A stretch of 64,000 nucleotides of DNA, from contig JBNMOT010000004.1 of assembly GCA_051275515.1 (NCBI GenBank), forward strand, positions 5,332 through 69,331. Direction: 5' to 3'. The stretch is from Oleispira sp051275515. GTDB lineage: Bacteria; Pseudomonadota; Gammaproteobacteria; Pseudomonadales; Oceanobacteraceae. A model generated the notes under the pieces. That model was not told the DNA's origin. It did no database searches and was given only the letters and a program-made list of their open reading frames with translations. Numbering within the stretch: the first letter of the stretch is position 1; each line of letters begins with the position of its first letter. Positions 44,044-53,418 of the stretch are shown piece after piece. The translations under genes were made by a program, and so were the position numbers.

Positions 44044-46581
44044 ATGAAAATATTTGCAAAACTTATTCTTGGCTTTTTGATTGTTTCTATCTTGGCGGGG
44101 CTGATCGGATACTTAGGCCTGCGGCAATTGGAAGGCATTGCCAGTCTTCTTAATAATGACGTTACGTCCAGTATCGATGAGTACCAAACTCATTCGAACA
44201 TAGATCGCTTGACTGATCATATTGAATACGTACAAGAAATTCTCATTCATAGCGCTAACCAATACGCGTTTACCCAGAAAAAACACTGGAAACAACGTTA
44301 TTTCGCGTTTTCATATGAAATGAATCCGGCAATTACTGCTTTGATCGGCAGAAGTAATCTAGAAGACAAGCTTTTTTTCAAGCAAGCCAAAAATGCAAGG
44401 GTCGCACAAGCCAAGATAGAGCTTGCCGCTATCAATAGGGTCAACGAGGGCAATGTTCTTGCTGCACTTACCGCTTTAGAAGATGAGACCTACAGAATAA
44501 ATACTCAAAATTTTGATAATGCGCTGCGCGACTATCGCCTCAGCAACCGGCGTGCTGGTCAAAGCTTAATATCGATAAGGTTGGCAGCCAAGCAAGCTCA
44601 AGTTACCGTACAAAAAAGTCAGCAATTATTGGCGGCCTTTATTGTCTTCACCCTGCTAATCGCGGTCACCATCGGGTTATTAATAACTCGTTCAATTACA
44701 CGACCATTAGCCGGTTTAACTCGACATTTAGAACTGTTTGAGTCCGGTAGTTTTGGCGGCCAAATTAAACTTGCTAACAAACCATTAGGCTTGCCATTTT
44801 ATCAATTTCTAATGAAGCGGTTCCCCCGTGTTTTCCGCAATGAAATGACCGAGTTTAGCCTGTCGTTTAATCATATGAGCAAGGTATTAGAAGAAAGCGT
44901 AGTGTCTAGAGACTACATGGATAACATTATTGAAAGTATTGCAGATGGCCTCTTTACCTTTAACGCCGATGGTTTAATTCTGTCCCATAACCATGCAATC
45001 AGAACCATGTTCGATTATCAAAACGACACCATTGTTGGCTCAAACATTGAGAAATTTATCAACGGGACAAGTCAAAGCGGTCGTAATCTGGATAATTACA
45101 TGACAAGCGACCAGGTTACCGAGGTTGAAGGCGTGCGAAACAATGGCGACCTATTCCCTTTGGAAATATCGGTCAGTGAAATAAATATCGACAATATCAA
45201 ACGTTTTGTCTGCATAAGCCGTGACATCACCGAACGTAAAAATGCGGAAGTGGCATTGCTGGACGCTAAAAGTAATGCCGAAGCCGCAAGCCAAGCGAAG
45301 AGCGAATTTTTAGCCAATATGAGTCACGAAATTCGCACCCCAATGAATGGCGTCATCGGCATGACCCATTTATTGCTCAAAACCTCGTTAGACGAAAAGC
45401 AGGAACTCTACGCCAGTACCGTTGAGTCCAGTGCAGATTCATTGTTAACCATTATTAATGACATCCTCGACTTTTCCAAAATTGAAGCCGGCATGCTGGA
45501 GTTAGAACTCATTGATTTCGACTTGGCCGCTCTAACCCACGAAATTGGCAGAACGATGTCATTCCAAGCCAATGCAAAAGGGCTAAAGTTGATCTGTCCT
45601 GTCAACCCGATTGAGCAATTGTGGGTCCACGCAGATTCTGGACGTATCCGCCAGATTATCAATAATCTGATCGGCAATGCGCTCAAGTTTACTCCGCAGG
45701 GGGAAGTCTCCGTGCACTATACTCTGCAGACCGGATCTGCAGAGGCGTGTAATCAAGTGCGTTTTGAAATTACCGACACTGGCATTGGTCTCAGCTTAGA
45801 ACAGCAGACAACGCTTTTTGAACGCTTCAGTCAGGCAGATGAATCAACCACTCGACAGTATGGTGGCACAGGTCTTGGACTATCGATTTGTAAGCAGTTA
45901 GTCACACTGATGGACGGTGAGATTGGTGTTGAAAGTGCAGAAGGTAAAGGTTCAACGTTTTGGTTCACGCTCGATCTTGCGAATGCCATAAATGTGCCCA
46001 GTGCAAATAAGACCATTGCAAATAAGACCATTACAAATAAGACCATTGCAAATAAGACCATCATCAGCGGCAACGACATAAAAAACGACCCTATTAAAAA
46101 GGAGCCTGGGCTCAATGGCCGCGTCCTAATCGTAGAAGACAATGCCACCAATCAAAAGGTATCACAATTATTACTCGATAAACTTGGTATCCACGCGGAC
46201 ATAGCTTGCAACGGTTTGGAAGCATTACAGGTCCTTGAAAACCAACCTTATGACCTAGTTCTTATGGACTGTTTGATGCCGGTAATGGATGGCTTTAAAG
46301 CAAGTCGAAAAATTCGAGAATCTGATTCAAAGGTGCTGAACAGGTCCATTCCAATTGTTGCGTTGACCGCGAGTACGATGAAACAAGACCAAGAGAAATG
46401 TCTTGCTGCTGGTATGAATGACTTTCTCTCTAAACCTGTAGAAGTAGATAAACTTCAACAGGCGTTGCTAAGCTGGTTACCCAAAACAGAATCCGAAAAA
46501 TTGAGCCGGGTAATTGATTTTAAATGGCACCCTGCTTCTGACTCTCCCCTTGATTGTAAGGCGACAAAGGCGCTAAGTTGA
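44044..46581 (+). CDS. hybrid sensor histidine kinase/response regulator
   Basis: An 845-residue hybrid kinase. Helix 1 (about 5-26) and helix 2 (196-216) flank a 170-residue periplasmic domain. A HAMP-like segment follows, then PAS (about 290-398), HisKA with H428 (NMSHEIRTP) and HATPase (NNLIGNALKF, DTGIGLS, GGTGLGLS). The receiver (about 693-812) has VEDN, D742 in LVLMDC and Lys in LSKPV. It starts immediately after the substrate-binding protein stop, strongly implying co-expression. A short NKTI repeat joins kinase and receiver. The output target is not in view. Confidence 0.9.
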   Translation: MKIFAKLILGFLIVSILAGLIGYLGLRQLEGIASLLNNDVTSSIDEYQTHSNIDRLTDHIEYVQEILIHSANQYAFTQKKHWKQRYFAFSYEMNPAITALIGRSNLEDKLFFKQAKNARVAQAKIELAAINRVNEGNVLAALTALEDETYRINTQNFDNALRDYRLSNRRAGQSLISIRLAAKQAQVTVQKSQQLLAAFIVFTLLIAVTIGLLITRSITRPLAGLTRHLELFESGSFGGQIKLANKPLGLPFYQFLMKRFPRVFRNEMTEFSLSFNHMSKVLEESVVSRDYMDNIIESIADGLFTFNADGLILSHNHAIRTMFDYQNDTIVGSNIEKFINGTSQSGRNLDNYMTSDQVTEVEGVRNNGDLFPLEISVSEINIDNIKRFVCISRDITERKNAEVALLDAKSNAEAASQAKSEFLANMSHEIRTPMNGVIGMTHLLLKTSLDEKQELYASTVESSADSLLTIINDILDFSKIEAGMLELELIDFDLAALTHEIGRTMSFQANAKGLKLICPVNPIEQLWVHADSGRIRQIINNLIGNALKFTPQGEVSVHYTLQTGSAEACNQVRFEITDTGIGLSLEQQTTLFERFSQADESTTRQYGGTGLGLSICKQLVTLMDGEIGVESAEGKGSTFWFTLDLANAINVPSANKTIANKTITNKTIANKTIISGNDIKNDPIKKEPGLNGRVLIVEDNATNQKVSQLLLDKLGIHADIACNGLEALQVLENQPYDLVLMDCLMPVMDGFKASRKIRESDSKVLNRSIPIVALTASTMKQDQEKCLAAGMNDFLSKPVEVDKLQQALLSWLPKTESEKLSRVIDFKWHPASDSPLDCKATKALS
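46006..46065 (+). repeat. in-frame 15-bp repeat, 4 copies, coding NKTIx
   Basis: Four copies of AATAAGACCATTGCA (the last diverged) encode NKTIA-NKTIT-NKTIA-NKTII in the linker between the kinase and receiver of the hybrid kinase. Slippage would change linker length in steps of five residues without breaking the frame. Confidence 0.9.
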
Positions 46582-46741
46582 TTGACCTGTTAGCTTGACG
46601 ATTCATTGGCTTGCGTACAAGACCATCGTAATGTTGAGAATAGCCCCCACCACTAATGCTTTCTTTTCTACTGACACATCAGTCATACACACTTCCAAAA
46701 AATAAACCCAGCATCGCCTTTTATTCCTGCATAAGTAATGT

Positions 46742-46795
46742 CGGTGCCGCCGCATACATACTAATGAGGCTTTCAAAATGAGACTTATTTTCCAT
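46742..46795 (-). pseudogene. first 18 codons of a thioesterase gene, fragment
   Basis: Encodes MENKSHFESLISMYAAAP, two changes from the intact PaaI-like gene at 34383-34817. The rest is missing at 46742. It marks the left edge of the duplicated block. Confidence 0.85.
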
Positions 46796-47230
46796 ATTTA
46801 AGTACTAACTTATAATTTCATAACGCCAAGTTGTAGAGTAAAGCGAGACTAGTTACCCACATATAATTACATGACTCTATGTTTGCAGAGCCAGCGGCTA
46901 AAGTAATGAATTTTAATTTAGCGTTCGCATCCATTCCATCATCCGATTAACGCACGATAACCTAGCCTGCTTATCCATATTCACATCCTACGCGGCTGCT
47001 CTTTTATACGTCAGCCCAACAGGTCTTAGAAGGATTTCTTTTTATCGTGAGAGGATAAAAAACGTTGGTATTTATCACGAATGATCTTAGAAATGAATAA
47101 AATAGAATTTAAAAATAAAAAATTTTCTAAGCCGTAGTGAAAATGCTGTGCTCACCCAAATGCTAACAGCGTTGATATCTTACTTATGGATTAAGTTGAT
47201 AAAATTGAAGATTTTTTTGAAGACTTCCCG
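46742..47230. repeat. copy B of a duplicated block (with 34764-35252)
   Basis: Nearly the same sequence as copy A. Here it leads into an intact lipase gene, where copy A leads into a decayed one. The gap 46582-46741 before it shows no gene. Confidence 0.93.
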
Positions 47231-48253
47231 TTAAGCATGGAGGAGCTGCCCAGCAAACAACTCATACACAGGGATGTCATTGTCATCCAACATGCCCATG
47301 GCTTCGGGGTAGCCAACCACATGCTGGTATAAACCTTGTGCCAAATAGTTAAACAACAAAGGCTTAAATCGACCTTGTATAGGCTCAGCGTCAGCTTCAA
47401 TTTGTTGATAGCCTTTACGCCACGACTTGGCCAGCATGGCCGTGATCATTGCAAACACAATCGGCCCTGGCAACAGAAATTCGGACTTGTATAACAAGAA
47501 CAACTTGCGCAGCGATTTTTGATTCCAGGCATGGGGGGCTACATCTAAGGAGTTAGCCACACGAAGGCACTCACCCTCTGCAAAGCGCTGATCAGAATAC
47601 GTGGCGAAGTCTTTATTACCTGCAGAAGGGCCCGCAAAAGCAACCGTCGATATTTTTGCGCTCTCAGGTAATTCTTCGCCCTGTATATCCTTCAACCACA
47701 AAGCCAGTGTCGGCGCTAAAGCGCCGCCCAGGCTATGCCCCGTCACACAGATATCAACCGCGTCTTTACCCACAATGTCGCCCTGTAAAAATTCTAATAA
47801 GCTCTTATCTTCTCCAGGTACGCCGGGTTCTGCAATCATTTCCTGTAATTTTGTGATGCCAATTTCAGTGCTCTTAGAAATTTTTGGTTTCAACTTAACC
47901 GCAGGTTTTCCGTACTGCCACGGCACCATGCTGGTCACTTGAAAATCTTCTATTAACCAGTCTTTCAGCCCCACGGGGTTAGTGCCGCGTATGCCGACAA
48001 CATAGCGTGACGGATCTTTAATATTGCGCACCAAATACATTAAGTTGTCATCAAACAAGGCAAGGTCGAAGATAAATACTCCCGGCCCCCAGACCAACTC
48101 CCATTCATCTTTAACAGGTGCCCAACTGGTTAGGGCATGCTTAATATCTTTCTCAATTTTTTGTGCATTACACTTATCAGTGCCAATTAAATCAAAACCA
48201 TAATAAGACATATAAGCAAAGGCCAACATGGTTTGGCTTTTTGAATAACTCAT
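47231..48253 (-). CDS. class 3 lipase (alpha/beta hydrolase)
   Basis: A 340-residue lipase_3-type protein. The nucleophile motif VTGHSLGGALA is near residue 170; likely Asp and His partners are in ANSLDVAPHAW and LYQHVVGY. VVGIRGTNP (oxyanion region) precedes them. No signal peptide is visible, so it probably acts inside the cell or on the inner membrane surface. ATG 48253 with GGAAA is used. It follows the lipoxygenase-like gene by 78 bp on the same strand, and is related to the lipase at 51281-52330, so release of fatty acids for that enzyme is a reasonable inference. Confidence 0.85.
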   Translation of the reverse strand: MSYSKSQTMLAFAYMSYYGFDLIGTDKCNAQKIEKDIKHALTSWAPVKDEWELVWGPGVFIFDLALFDDNLMYLVRNIKDPSRYVVGIRGTNPVGLKDWLIEDFQVTSMVPWQYGKPAVKLKPKISKSTEIGITKLQEMIAEPGVPGEDKSLLEFLQGDIVGKDAVDICVTGHSLGGALAPTLALWLKDIQGEELPESAKISTVAFAGPSAGNKDFATYSDQRFAEGECLRVANSLDVAPHAWNQKSLRKLFLLYKSEFLLPGPIVFAMITAMLAKSWRKGYQQIEADAEPIQGRFKPLLFNYLAQGLYQHVVGYPEAMGMLDDNDIPVYELFAGQLLHA

Positions 48254-48331
48254 GATTATTTCCTTTTTATTCAGACACAGTAAACCCTCCATCAAGCGAA
48301 TGCTTAACAGAGGGAGCGCCTATAGCGTTAA

Positions 48332-50953
48332 TTAATAACCAGGTCCGGTATGCAATACTGAAGGCACTGCACGGAAATAATTGTAGTTGCGCTGCTTATC
48401 TTCTTCGGTGGTATTCCACTCAGCCTCTAACTTAGCAAGATCTTCTTGCAGCTGGTTAAACACCTTGTGCATGTCGTCCTTATACTTCGCATCGACACCA
48501 TTGAGCAGGTTAGTAAAGTCACCTTTTAATAGCGTGAATCTAGCCTTGCCGGTTGCCAATGCCACGAATGCCAAAGAGCGCCATTCATTAATAGCGGGGG
48601 TGCCGCCATCCATAGGCACTTGAGTCTTGCTAATGCGAGGGTCCAGAGCCGCACGAATACCGGTTGTGCCATAAACTTGGTGACGAACAACCGCGTGGTG
48701 AATAGTGTCCGAAGCAAAGCGTGCAACACCCGCCTTAGTCTGGAAGCCATCGTAACGCGCAGGTAAACCCTTGATCATGGTTTGTAACAAGCCAGCGTGG
48801 AAATCTTGCAAGTACTTATCCGCTTTAACCGCAGCGTCATCCGCATAAATAATATTGATTAATGCAGTGGTGTAGCCATTCCAGATTTTAGCGTAGTCTA
48901 ACTCCCACTTAATACAGGAATTCGGTAATAGCTTGCCGGGCTTACCCGCAGAACGCTTCATAGTCAGCATCGCAGCACGCGCTTCAAAGTCTTCATCTGC
49001 ACCATACTCAAAGTTGGAGTAGCAGTCGTTTAGGTGGTGCACCAAGCTATCATGGGTGGTCGCAAAAATTTGACTAAATACCGCGCCCTCTTGAACCAAG
49101 TGCTCGGTCGTAATTTCTTCCGCCAGCTCATGCGCAAAGAAGTGCAAATACATGAATGTTCTGAATGGATGCGCCCACTGCCCTTGCGCCTCAAAGGCGT
49201 CATGCATAGCCACTTCAACCAGGTTATAAGTCATGTGTATTTCAGCCAAGTGCTTACCGCTGATTACTTGATAATACATAGACGCTAATACCAAGCTTTC
49301 TGCACGACGAAAGCTAGGGCTGCGCGGATCGGCTGGCAATGCATCAGTGGAGTGAGGTGCCACGACAGAAATCAATTCCAAACGCTGTAATGTACTATTT
49401 ACTATAAAATAAGCCTGACCCCCATAAGACTCATAGTCGGGCTTGGTTTCATAGTTTTCTAAAAAGCGGAAATCAATGGTCAACATACCCTTTCCCATTT
49501 CTGGTGCAGGCTTTAAAAATGGTGATGCCACACCTGACTCGGCTAAGTACGCCAACAGCTGACCTTCTTTAAAAGCGGCAATAGCAGGCTCAGGCGCTGT
49601 GTCCATCTTTCCGCCATCAGGTAGACGTAAACCAAATATTTTCTTTGTAAACAAGGCGGGCCAATATTCAGAACCGTTGCTCCAAATAGCCATACGCTTT
49701 TTATTGGTCAATCGGATTTTAACATTCGCCTGAGGCAGGTAGTGATCCAGTATCGCCATCACAGAAAAAGCTGCTCTTGCTGTTTTTACCAACTTTTTAA
49801 ACAAGGTGACCGTTTCCTCAATGTTCACCACAGCAGGAATACTCAAACGCTGTAGTAAAAACTCGGGGTGCGCTTGGTAGTATGGCTTCAGTTTAGTCTT
49901 TTCAGGTGGCTTTTTCCCACCGTATACTTCCGTCAAGTTAAACGGGTGAGGGAAACGATCAGCACTCACCAAAACAAAGTACAGCGGCGACCAAATCACA
50001 TTACTCAGCATCTCTAGGAAACCCCCTAGCGTCTTCGGCAACAATACCGCAATTAACACCAGACCAGCAATACAGGCACCAATAAAGCCCCACAAGGCCA
50101 AAGAACCCTCTGGTAAGAACACTGCAACTGACTGAGAAAAGTCAATGTCTGCAGCGGTAACTTTTAAAATTGTGCTGTACAGTAGAACAGCAGCAATAGT
50201 ACTAATAGTATGGAAGGCTGTGCTTTTCCAGGGAGTAGCGGTACCAATCAGCAATGCCGTTAGCTGCAATGCCGCTTGTCCCACTAGCAACCACGCAATA
50301 ATATTTTCACCTAGTGGCATTGTACCGGTGAACACCATTATTATTTGCGCAACCTGAATACCTGCCAGCACTAATGGCACAAGGGCCTGAGCACCGCCAA
50401 AGAACAAAGCAAAGCCAAAACCAAAGCAGGCGCCGCCCGCAAGATAGAGCATGGCAAAGCGCACGTCTGCATGAGTCACAATCATACAAGTAATAAAGAA
50501 AAAGATAGTAGTAACCACAGGGGCTAAATTTAATAGGCGAAGATTTAAAATAAATACACCAAACTTAGTTCGCGTTTGCTGAAAGGCATGACCGCTCAGT
50601 AACAAAACCAGTTCAAACAACATACCCAAAACACTACCGATGAGAATGAACAAGAAAGGCACCCACGTCCACGCGGCCATATTCGCCTCAGCCTGAGGTG
50701 GTTTCAAAAAGGTAAACAAATCACCCAGCCAAGCCAAGCCCGTAACAGCAGGATTGAACAGCTGAATAAACATCACGCTAGACAGCGTTGCCATAAACAA
50801 TAAACTCAATATAGAAAAAATTGAGGGCAAGATTGGATAAGTAGGCTGTTCTGGTTTTTGAAAGCGGACGTCATCCGCATATTGGATAGGTATAGGTGAT
50901 GCAGTATGTTGCCCTGCATCATCCATCAGTTGAACTGCGGTTTCCTTTTTCAT
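48332..50953 (-). CDS. membrane-anchored lipoxygenase-like protein
   Basis: An 873-residue protein with two parts. Residues 40-330 form eight or nine hydrophobic helices. Residues about 360-873 resemble a lipoxygenase. H568-LAEI-H573 matches the HxxxxH iron motif. HPFRTFMYLHFFAHEL (595-610) matches the HPxxxLxPH region, EHLVQEGAVFSQIF the following helix, and H753 (IHHAVV) is the third ligand. Spacings (H573 to H753 180; H753 to end 120) equal those of mammalian 15-lipoxygenase (175 and 122). The fourth-ligand position is Arg757 rather than Asn/His, and the C-terminus is Tyr instead of Ile. It may be active with altered iron ligation or have another role. AAGGGAC precedes the ATG. Confidence 0.75.
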   Translation of the reverse strand: MKKETAVQLMDDAGQHTASPIPIQYADDVRFQKPEQPTYPILPSIFSILSLLFMATLSSVMFIQLFNPAVTGLAWLGDLFTFLKPPQAEANMAAWTWVPFLFILIGSVLGMLFELVLLLSGHAFQQTRTKFGVFILNLRLLNLAPVVTTIFFFITCMIVTHADVRFAMLYLAGGACFGFGFALFFGGAQALVPLVLAGIQVAQIIMVFTGTMPLGENIIAWLLVGQAALQLTALLIGTATPWKSTAFHTISTIAAVLLYSTILKVTAADIDFSQSVAVFLPEGSLALWGFIGACIAGLVLIAVLLPKTLGGFLEMLSNVIWSPLYFVLVSADRFPHPFNLTEVYGGKKPPEKTKLKPYYQAHPEFLLQRLSIPAVVNIEETVTLFKKLVKTARAAFSVMAILDHYLPQANVKIRLTNKKRMAIWSNGSEYWPALFTKKIFGLRLPDGGKMDTAPEPAIAAFKEGQLLAYLAESGVASPFLKPAPEMGKGMLTIDFRFLENYETKPDYESYGGQAYFIVNSTLQRLELISVVAPHSTDALPADPRSPSFRRAESLVLASMYYQVISGKHLAEIHMTYNLVEVAMHDAFEAQGQWAHPFRTFMYLHFFAHELAEEITTEHLVQEGAVFSQIFATTHDSLVHHLNDCYSNFEYGADEDFEARAAMLTMKRSAGKPGKLLPNSCIKWELDYAKIWNGYTTALINIIYADDAAVKADKYLQDFHAGLLQTMIKGLPARYDGFQTKAGVARFASDTIHHAVVRHQVYGTTGIRAALDPRISKTQVPMDGGTPAINEWRSLAFVALATGKARFTLLKGDFTNLLNGVDAKYKDDMHKVFNQLQEDLAKLEAEWNTTEEDKQRNYNYFRAVPSVLHTGPGY

Positions 50954-51187
50954 GTAAGTCCCTTTTGTTTATTTGTTATTTAAGTGAAAGTTTTCTGATT
51001 ATTACTAACCAAAACTGGGGTCACCATAGCAGAACATGAAGATCAACAGCCAATATATTTTTTATTTCTCAGCGTACAACTGTGCACAAAAAATTACGCC
51101 TGATCACTATCTTACTAGCGTCCTGAGGCCGCGCTTAAACCAAAATAGAACGAGCGCCTGTCAGATAATTACCTAACAGGATTTGTA

Positions 51188-51241
51188 TTTTTATTATTTT
51201 TATTATTTTTATTATTTTTATTATTTTTATTATTTTTATTA
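51188..51241. repeat. 9-bp tandem repeat, six copies
   Basis: Six perfect copies of TTTTTATTA lie in the 327-bp gap between the divergent lipoxygenase-like gene and the second lipase, ending 40 bp before the lipase ATG. The rest of this gap (50954-51280) contains no gene. Copy-number change would alter promoter spacing. Confidence 0.93.
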
Positions 51242-51280
51242 TAGACTCACTATGGAATATAAAATCACAAGGACGGAAAT

Positions 51281-52330
51281 ATGAACAACCTCATTGATAT
51301 CACCACCGCACGTCAAACGGCTGTCACACTCGCCTATTTAGCTTACGCAGGCGAGACACTAGAAAAACCACTGCCCGGCGACCAGTCTATCGATGAATCC
51401 ATCGCCAAGATGATCAACTACACAATCCCTAAATTAAGCGTATTGCAAGACGCCCAACAACAAGCGAATTGGCGTATTGTCTGGGGGCCGGTGAGCTATA
51501 CCTTTGAACTCACCCAGCTACAAGACAATATGATGTATGTGGCGCAGTCTATTTCCAAACCATCCGAATATGTAGTGGCCATTCGCGGCACTAATGGCAC
51601 AGCCATTTGGGATTGGATAGAAGAAGACTTTAGAGTATTAGAAAAAGAAAAGTGGAAACTGCCCGCTGGAAAAAAAGCCCAGGGCACGCCGAAAATATCT
51701 AAAGCGACCGACATCGGCCTAGATGCCTTGTTAAACAAAATGATACCCGCCTCCGGCATGCCAGGAGCCGGACTATCACTAGGTGATTTTTTATCCTCGA
51801 TCACCGACAAGGCCGTAGAAATAACCTTCACAGGGCACAGCCTTGCAGGCGCAATATCTGAGGCCGCAGGGTTATGGTTTAGACAAACACAATCGCTCCC
51901 CGATCACTGGGACCCGCAAGGCAACGCCAACGTTAAGGTAGTTTCATTTGCAGGAGCTACGACAGGTGATAGCGACTTCACTTATTACTTTAACCAAGAA
52001 TTAGGTGAGAATTGCCAGCGCATACATAATACTCATGATGTTGTACCCCACGGCTGGGAAAAAGAGACACTGAAGCAGCTACCTGAACTGTACAGCAGTA
52101 TCGGCATAAAGATGGATTTCAAGCAAAAAATAGTACTCGACATCGTCATCGCACTCGTGAGCGATTATCGACAAGTACAAACACCCAGCGCCTTTACGTG
52201 GCCCCTAGACCCCAAGCAAAAGAGCTACATAGATCAAGCGGGCGTACAGCACCGTGACTCGTACATTTCTGCGCTGAAAGTTGAGAATCCCAGTAAAGTG
52301 TTTCATAAATACCCTGGTAATAATTCATAA
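51281..52330 (+). CDS. class 3 lipase (alpha/beta hydrolase), second copy
   Basis: A 349-residue relative of the lipase at 47231-48253. The nucleophile motif is FTGHSLAGAIS; Asp and His partners are likely in HNTHDVVPHGW and AGVQHRDSY. VAIRGTNG precedes. No signal peptide is visible. Related stretches include WRIVWGPVSYTFEL against ELVWGPGVFIFDL and PKISKATDIGL against PKISKSTEIGI, so the two are paralogues. Start is ATG 51281 with AAGGACGGA. Confidence 0.87.
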   Translation: MNNLIDITTARQTAVTLAYLAYAGETLEKPLPGDQSIDESIAKMINYTIPKLSVLQDAQQQANWRIVWGPVSYTFELTQLQDNMMYVAQSISKPSEYVVAIRGTNGTAIWDWIEEDFRVLEKEKWKLPAGKKAQGTPKISKATDIGLDALLNKMIPASGMPGAGLSLGDFLSSITDKAVEITFTGHSLAGAISEAAGLWFRQTQSLPDHWDPQGNANVKVVSFAGATTGDSDFTYYFNQELGENCQRIHNTHDVVPHGWEKETLKQLPELYSSIGIKMDFKQKIVLDIVIALVSDYRQVQTPSAFTWPLDPKQKSYIDQAGVQHRDSYISALKVENPSKVFHKYPGNNS

Positions 52331-52359
52331 GGGTTTTTGCATTAAGCGACCGATAGATA

Positions 52360-52380
52360 GAAGGCAGCAATGCCTTTTCT
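52360..52380 (+). terminator. terminator after the second lipase
   Basis: Stem AAGGCA / TGCCTT with tetraloop GCAA and a short T-rich tail, 30 bases after the stop. Confidence 0.6.
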
Positions 52381-52517
52381 ATTACCGAAGAATCACACAA
52401 GCGATCGGCAAAACGCTATACCGTATGTCCTTTAGGTTTAAAACATAAAAAGTAATTCCCCTTATGTAACTCACGATGATCCTGTTGATTTATAAGAGAA
52501 AGATACAAGCCACTCAC

Positions 52518-52557
52518 TAGTGTTTAAATACTGTATTAATTTTAGTTTACAAGAGAG
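52518..52557. repeat. 40-bp dispersed repeat, copy 2
   Basis: Matches 39145-39184 with three differences. It precedes a dehydrogenase relic, whereas copy 1 precedes a DoxX gene. Confidence 0.8.
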
Positions 52558-52593
52558 TTAAATCAATAAAACGCCGAAGCCACAGCACGGCAT

Positions 52594-52687
52594 GACTCGA
52601 TGACGCTTTAGACACATTTGCAGGTCCAAACATGGGCCACGTGTCTGACGGATTAATCGGCGATGCTTCCATCTTAACTACAATCTC
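52594..52687 (-). pseudogene. dehydrogenase gene fragment 1
   Basis: Encodes IVVKMEASPINPSDTWPMFG on the minus strand, equal to residues near 34-53 of the intact oxidoreductase at 40564-41685 with a few changes. Both ends are truncated and there is no start or stop. The rest of the gap 52331-52839 holds a terminator, the 40-bp repeat and no other gene I can see. Confidence 0.85.
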
Positions 52688-52839
52688 TTCCAATCAAAGG
52701 GTCCGCGGCCAACAACTGTCGCCTCCGGCCATAGTGCTACTTAACGATTTTACTTAACGATTTAGTTAAAATGCAGTACGTTAACCATTAGTTTATTATT
52801 TAACCTAGATTACAATAAGAATAAGACGAGAATCATCCT

Positions 52840-53418
52840 ATGCTGATAGCTGGAATCACCGAGTTTTTAATCATTGGCAGCATATTGTATGCGCTCGCCA
52901 CATTACCCAGTCAACATGGCCATATAAGCACGCTTTATCGAGTCGCTTTATTAGTCACGTTAACAGCGGCTTCTTTAGGTGCTGTTAAATTTTTAACCTC
53001 AATACAAATCAGTGACTACCACCAATTCTTCACCTATATATCAAAGCATGTGGCGTTAACGGCATTTATTATTACTGGAGCCTGGGGTGTATTCAAAAGC
53101 AAACAATCGAAAATCATTGCTGCTGGAATAGTCGCGGCATCCCTTATCTCTTTTATAGTTAATTTTTCAACGGACCTACCACTACTAAGCATAATTATTA
53201 TGTTACTTGCACTGGTGTTTACCGCCTTTAACATGAGATCAAACCCTGCCAGCCTAAGGTATTTAATCATTGCTATCTTAGTCTTACTGAGTACCTTGCT
53301 ATGGGGAGCCATCATTAAAGACAGAGATACTATGATAGGTGTTTATCATGCTTGTGTTGGACTTTTCTACGTTTTAATAACGCTTAGCTTTAAAGGTATT
53401 GAGGGAAATCAATCATGA
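52840..53418 (+). CDS. six-helix membrane protein of unknown function
   Basis: A 192-residue integral membrane protein with about six hydrophobic segments and little between them. No family is recognised. It overlaps the start of the sterol desaturase-type gene by four bases (ATGA), so they are translationally coupled and may work together. Confidence 0.7.
   Translation: MLIAGITEFLIIGSILYALATLPSQHGHISTLYRVALLVTLTAASLGAVKFLTSIQISDYHQFFTYISKHVALTAFIITGAWGVFKSKQSKIIAAGIVAASLISFIVNFSTDLPLLSIIIMLLALVFTAFNMRSNPASLRYLIIAILVLLSTLLWGAIIKDRDTMIGVYHACVGLFYVLITLSFKGIEGNQS

Noticed and set aside
47191..47400. 69-residue minus-strand frame ending like the one near 35213
   Set aside because: The shared ending arises because both lie in the duplicated block; it is out of frame with the lipase.
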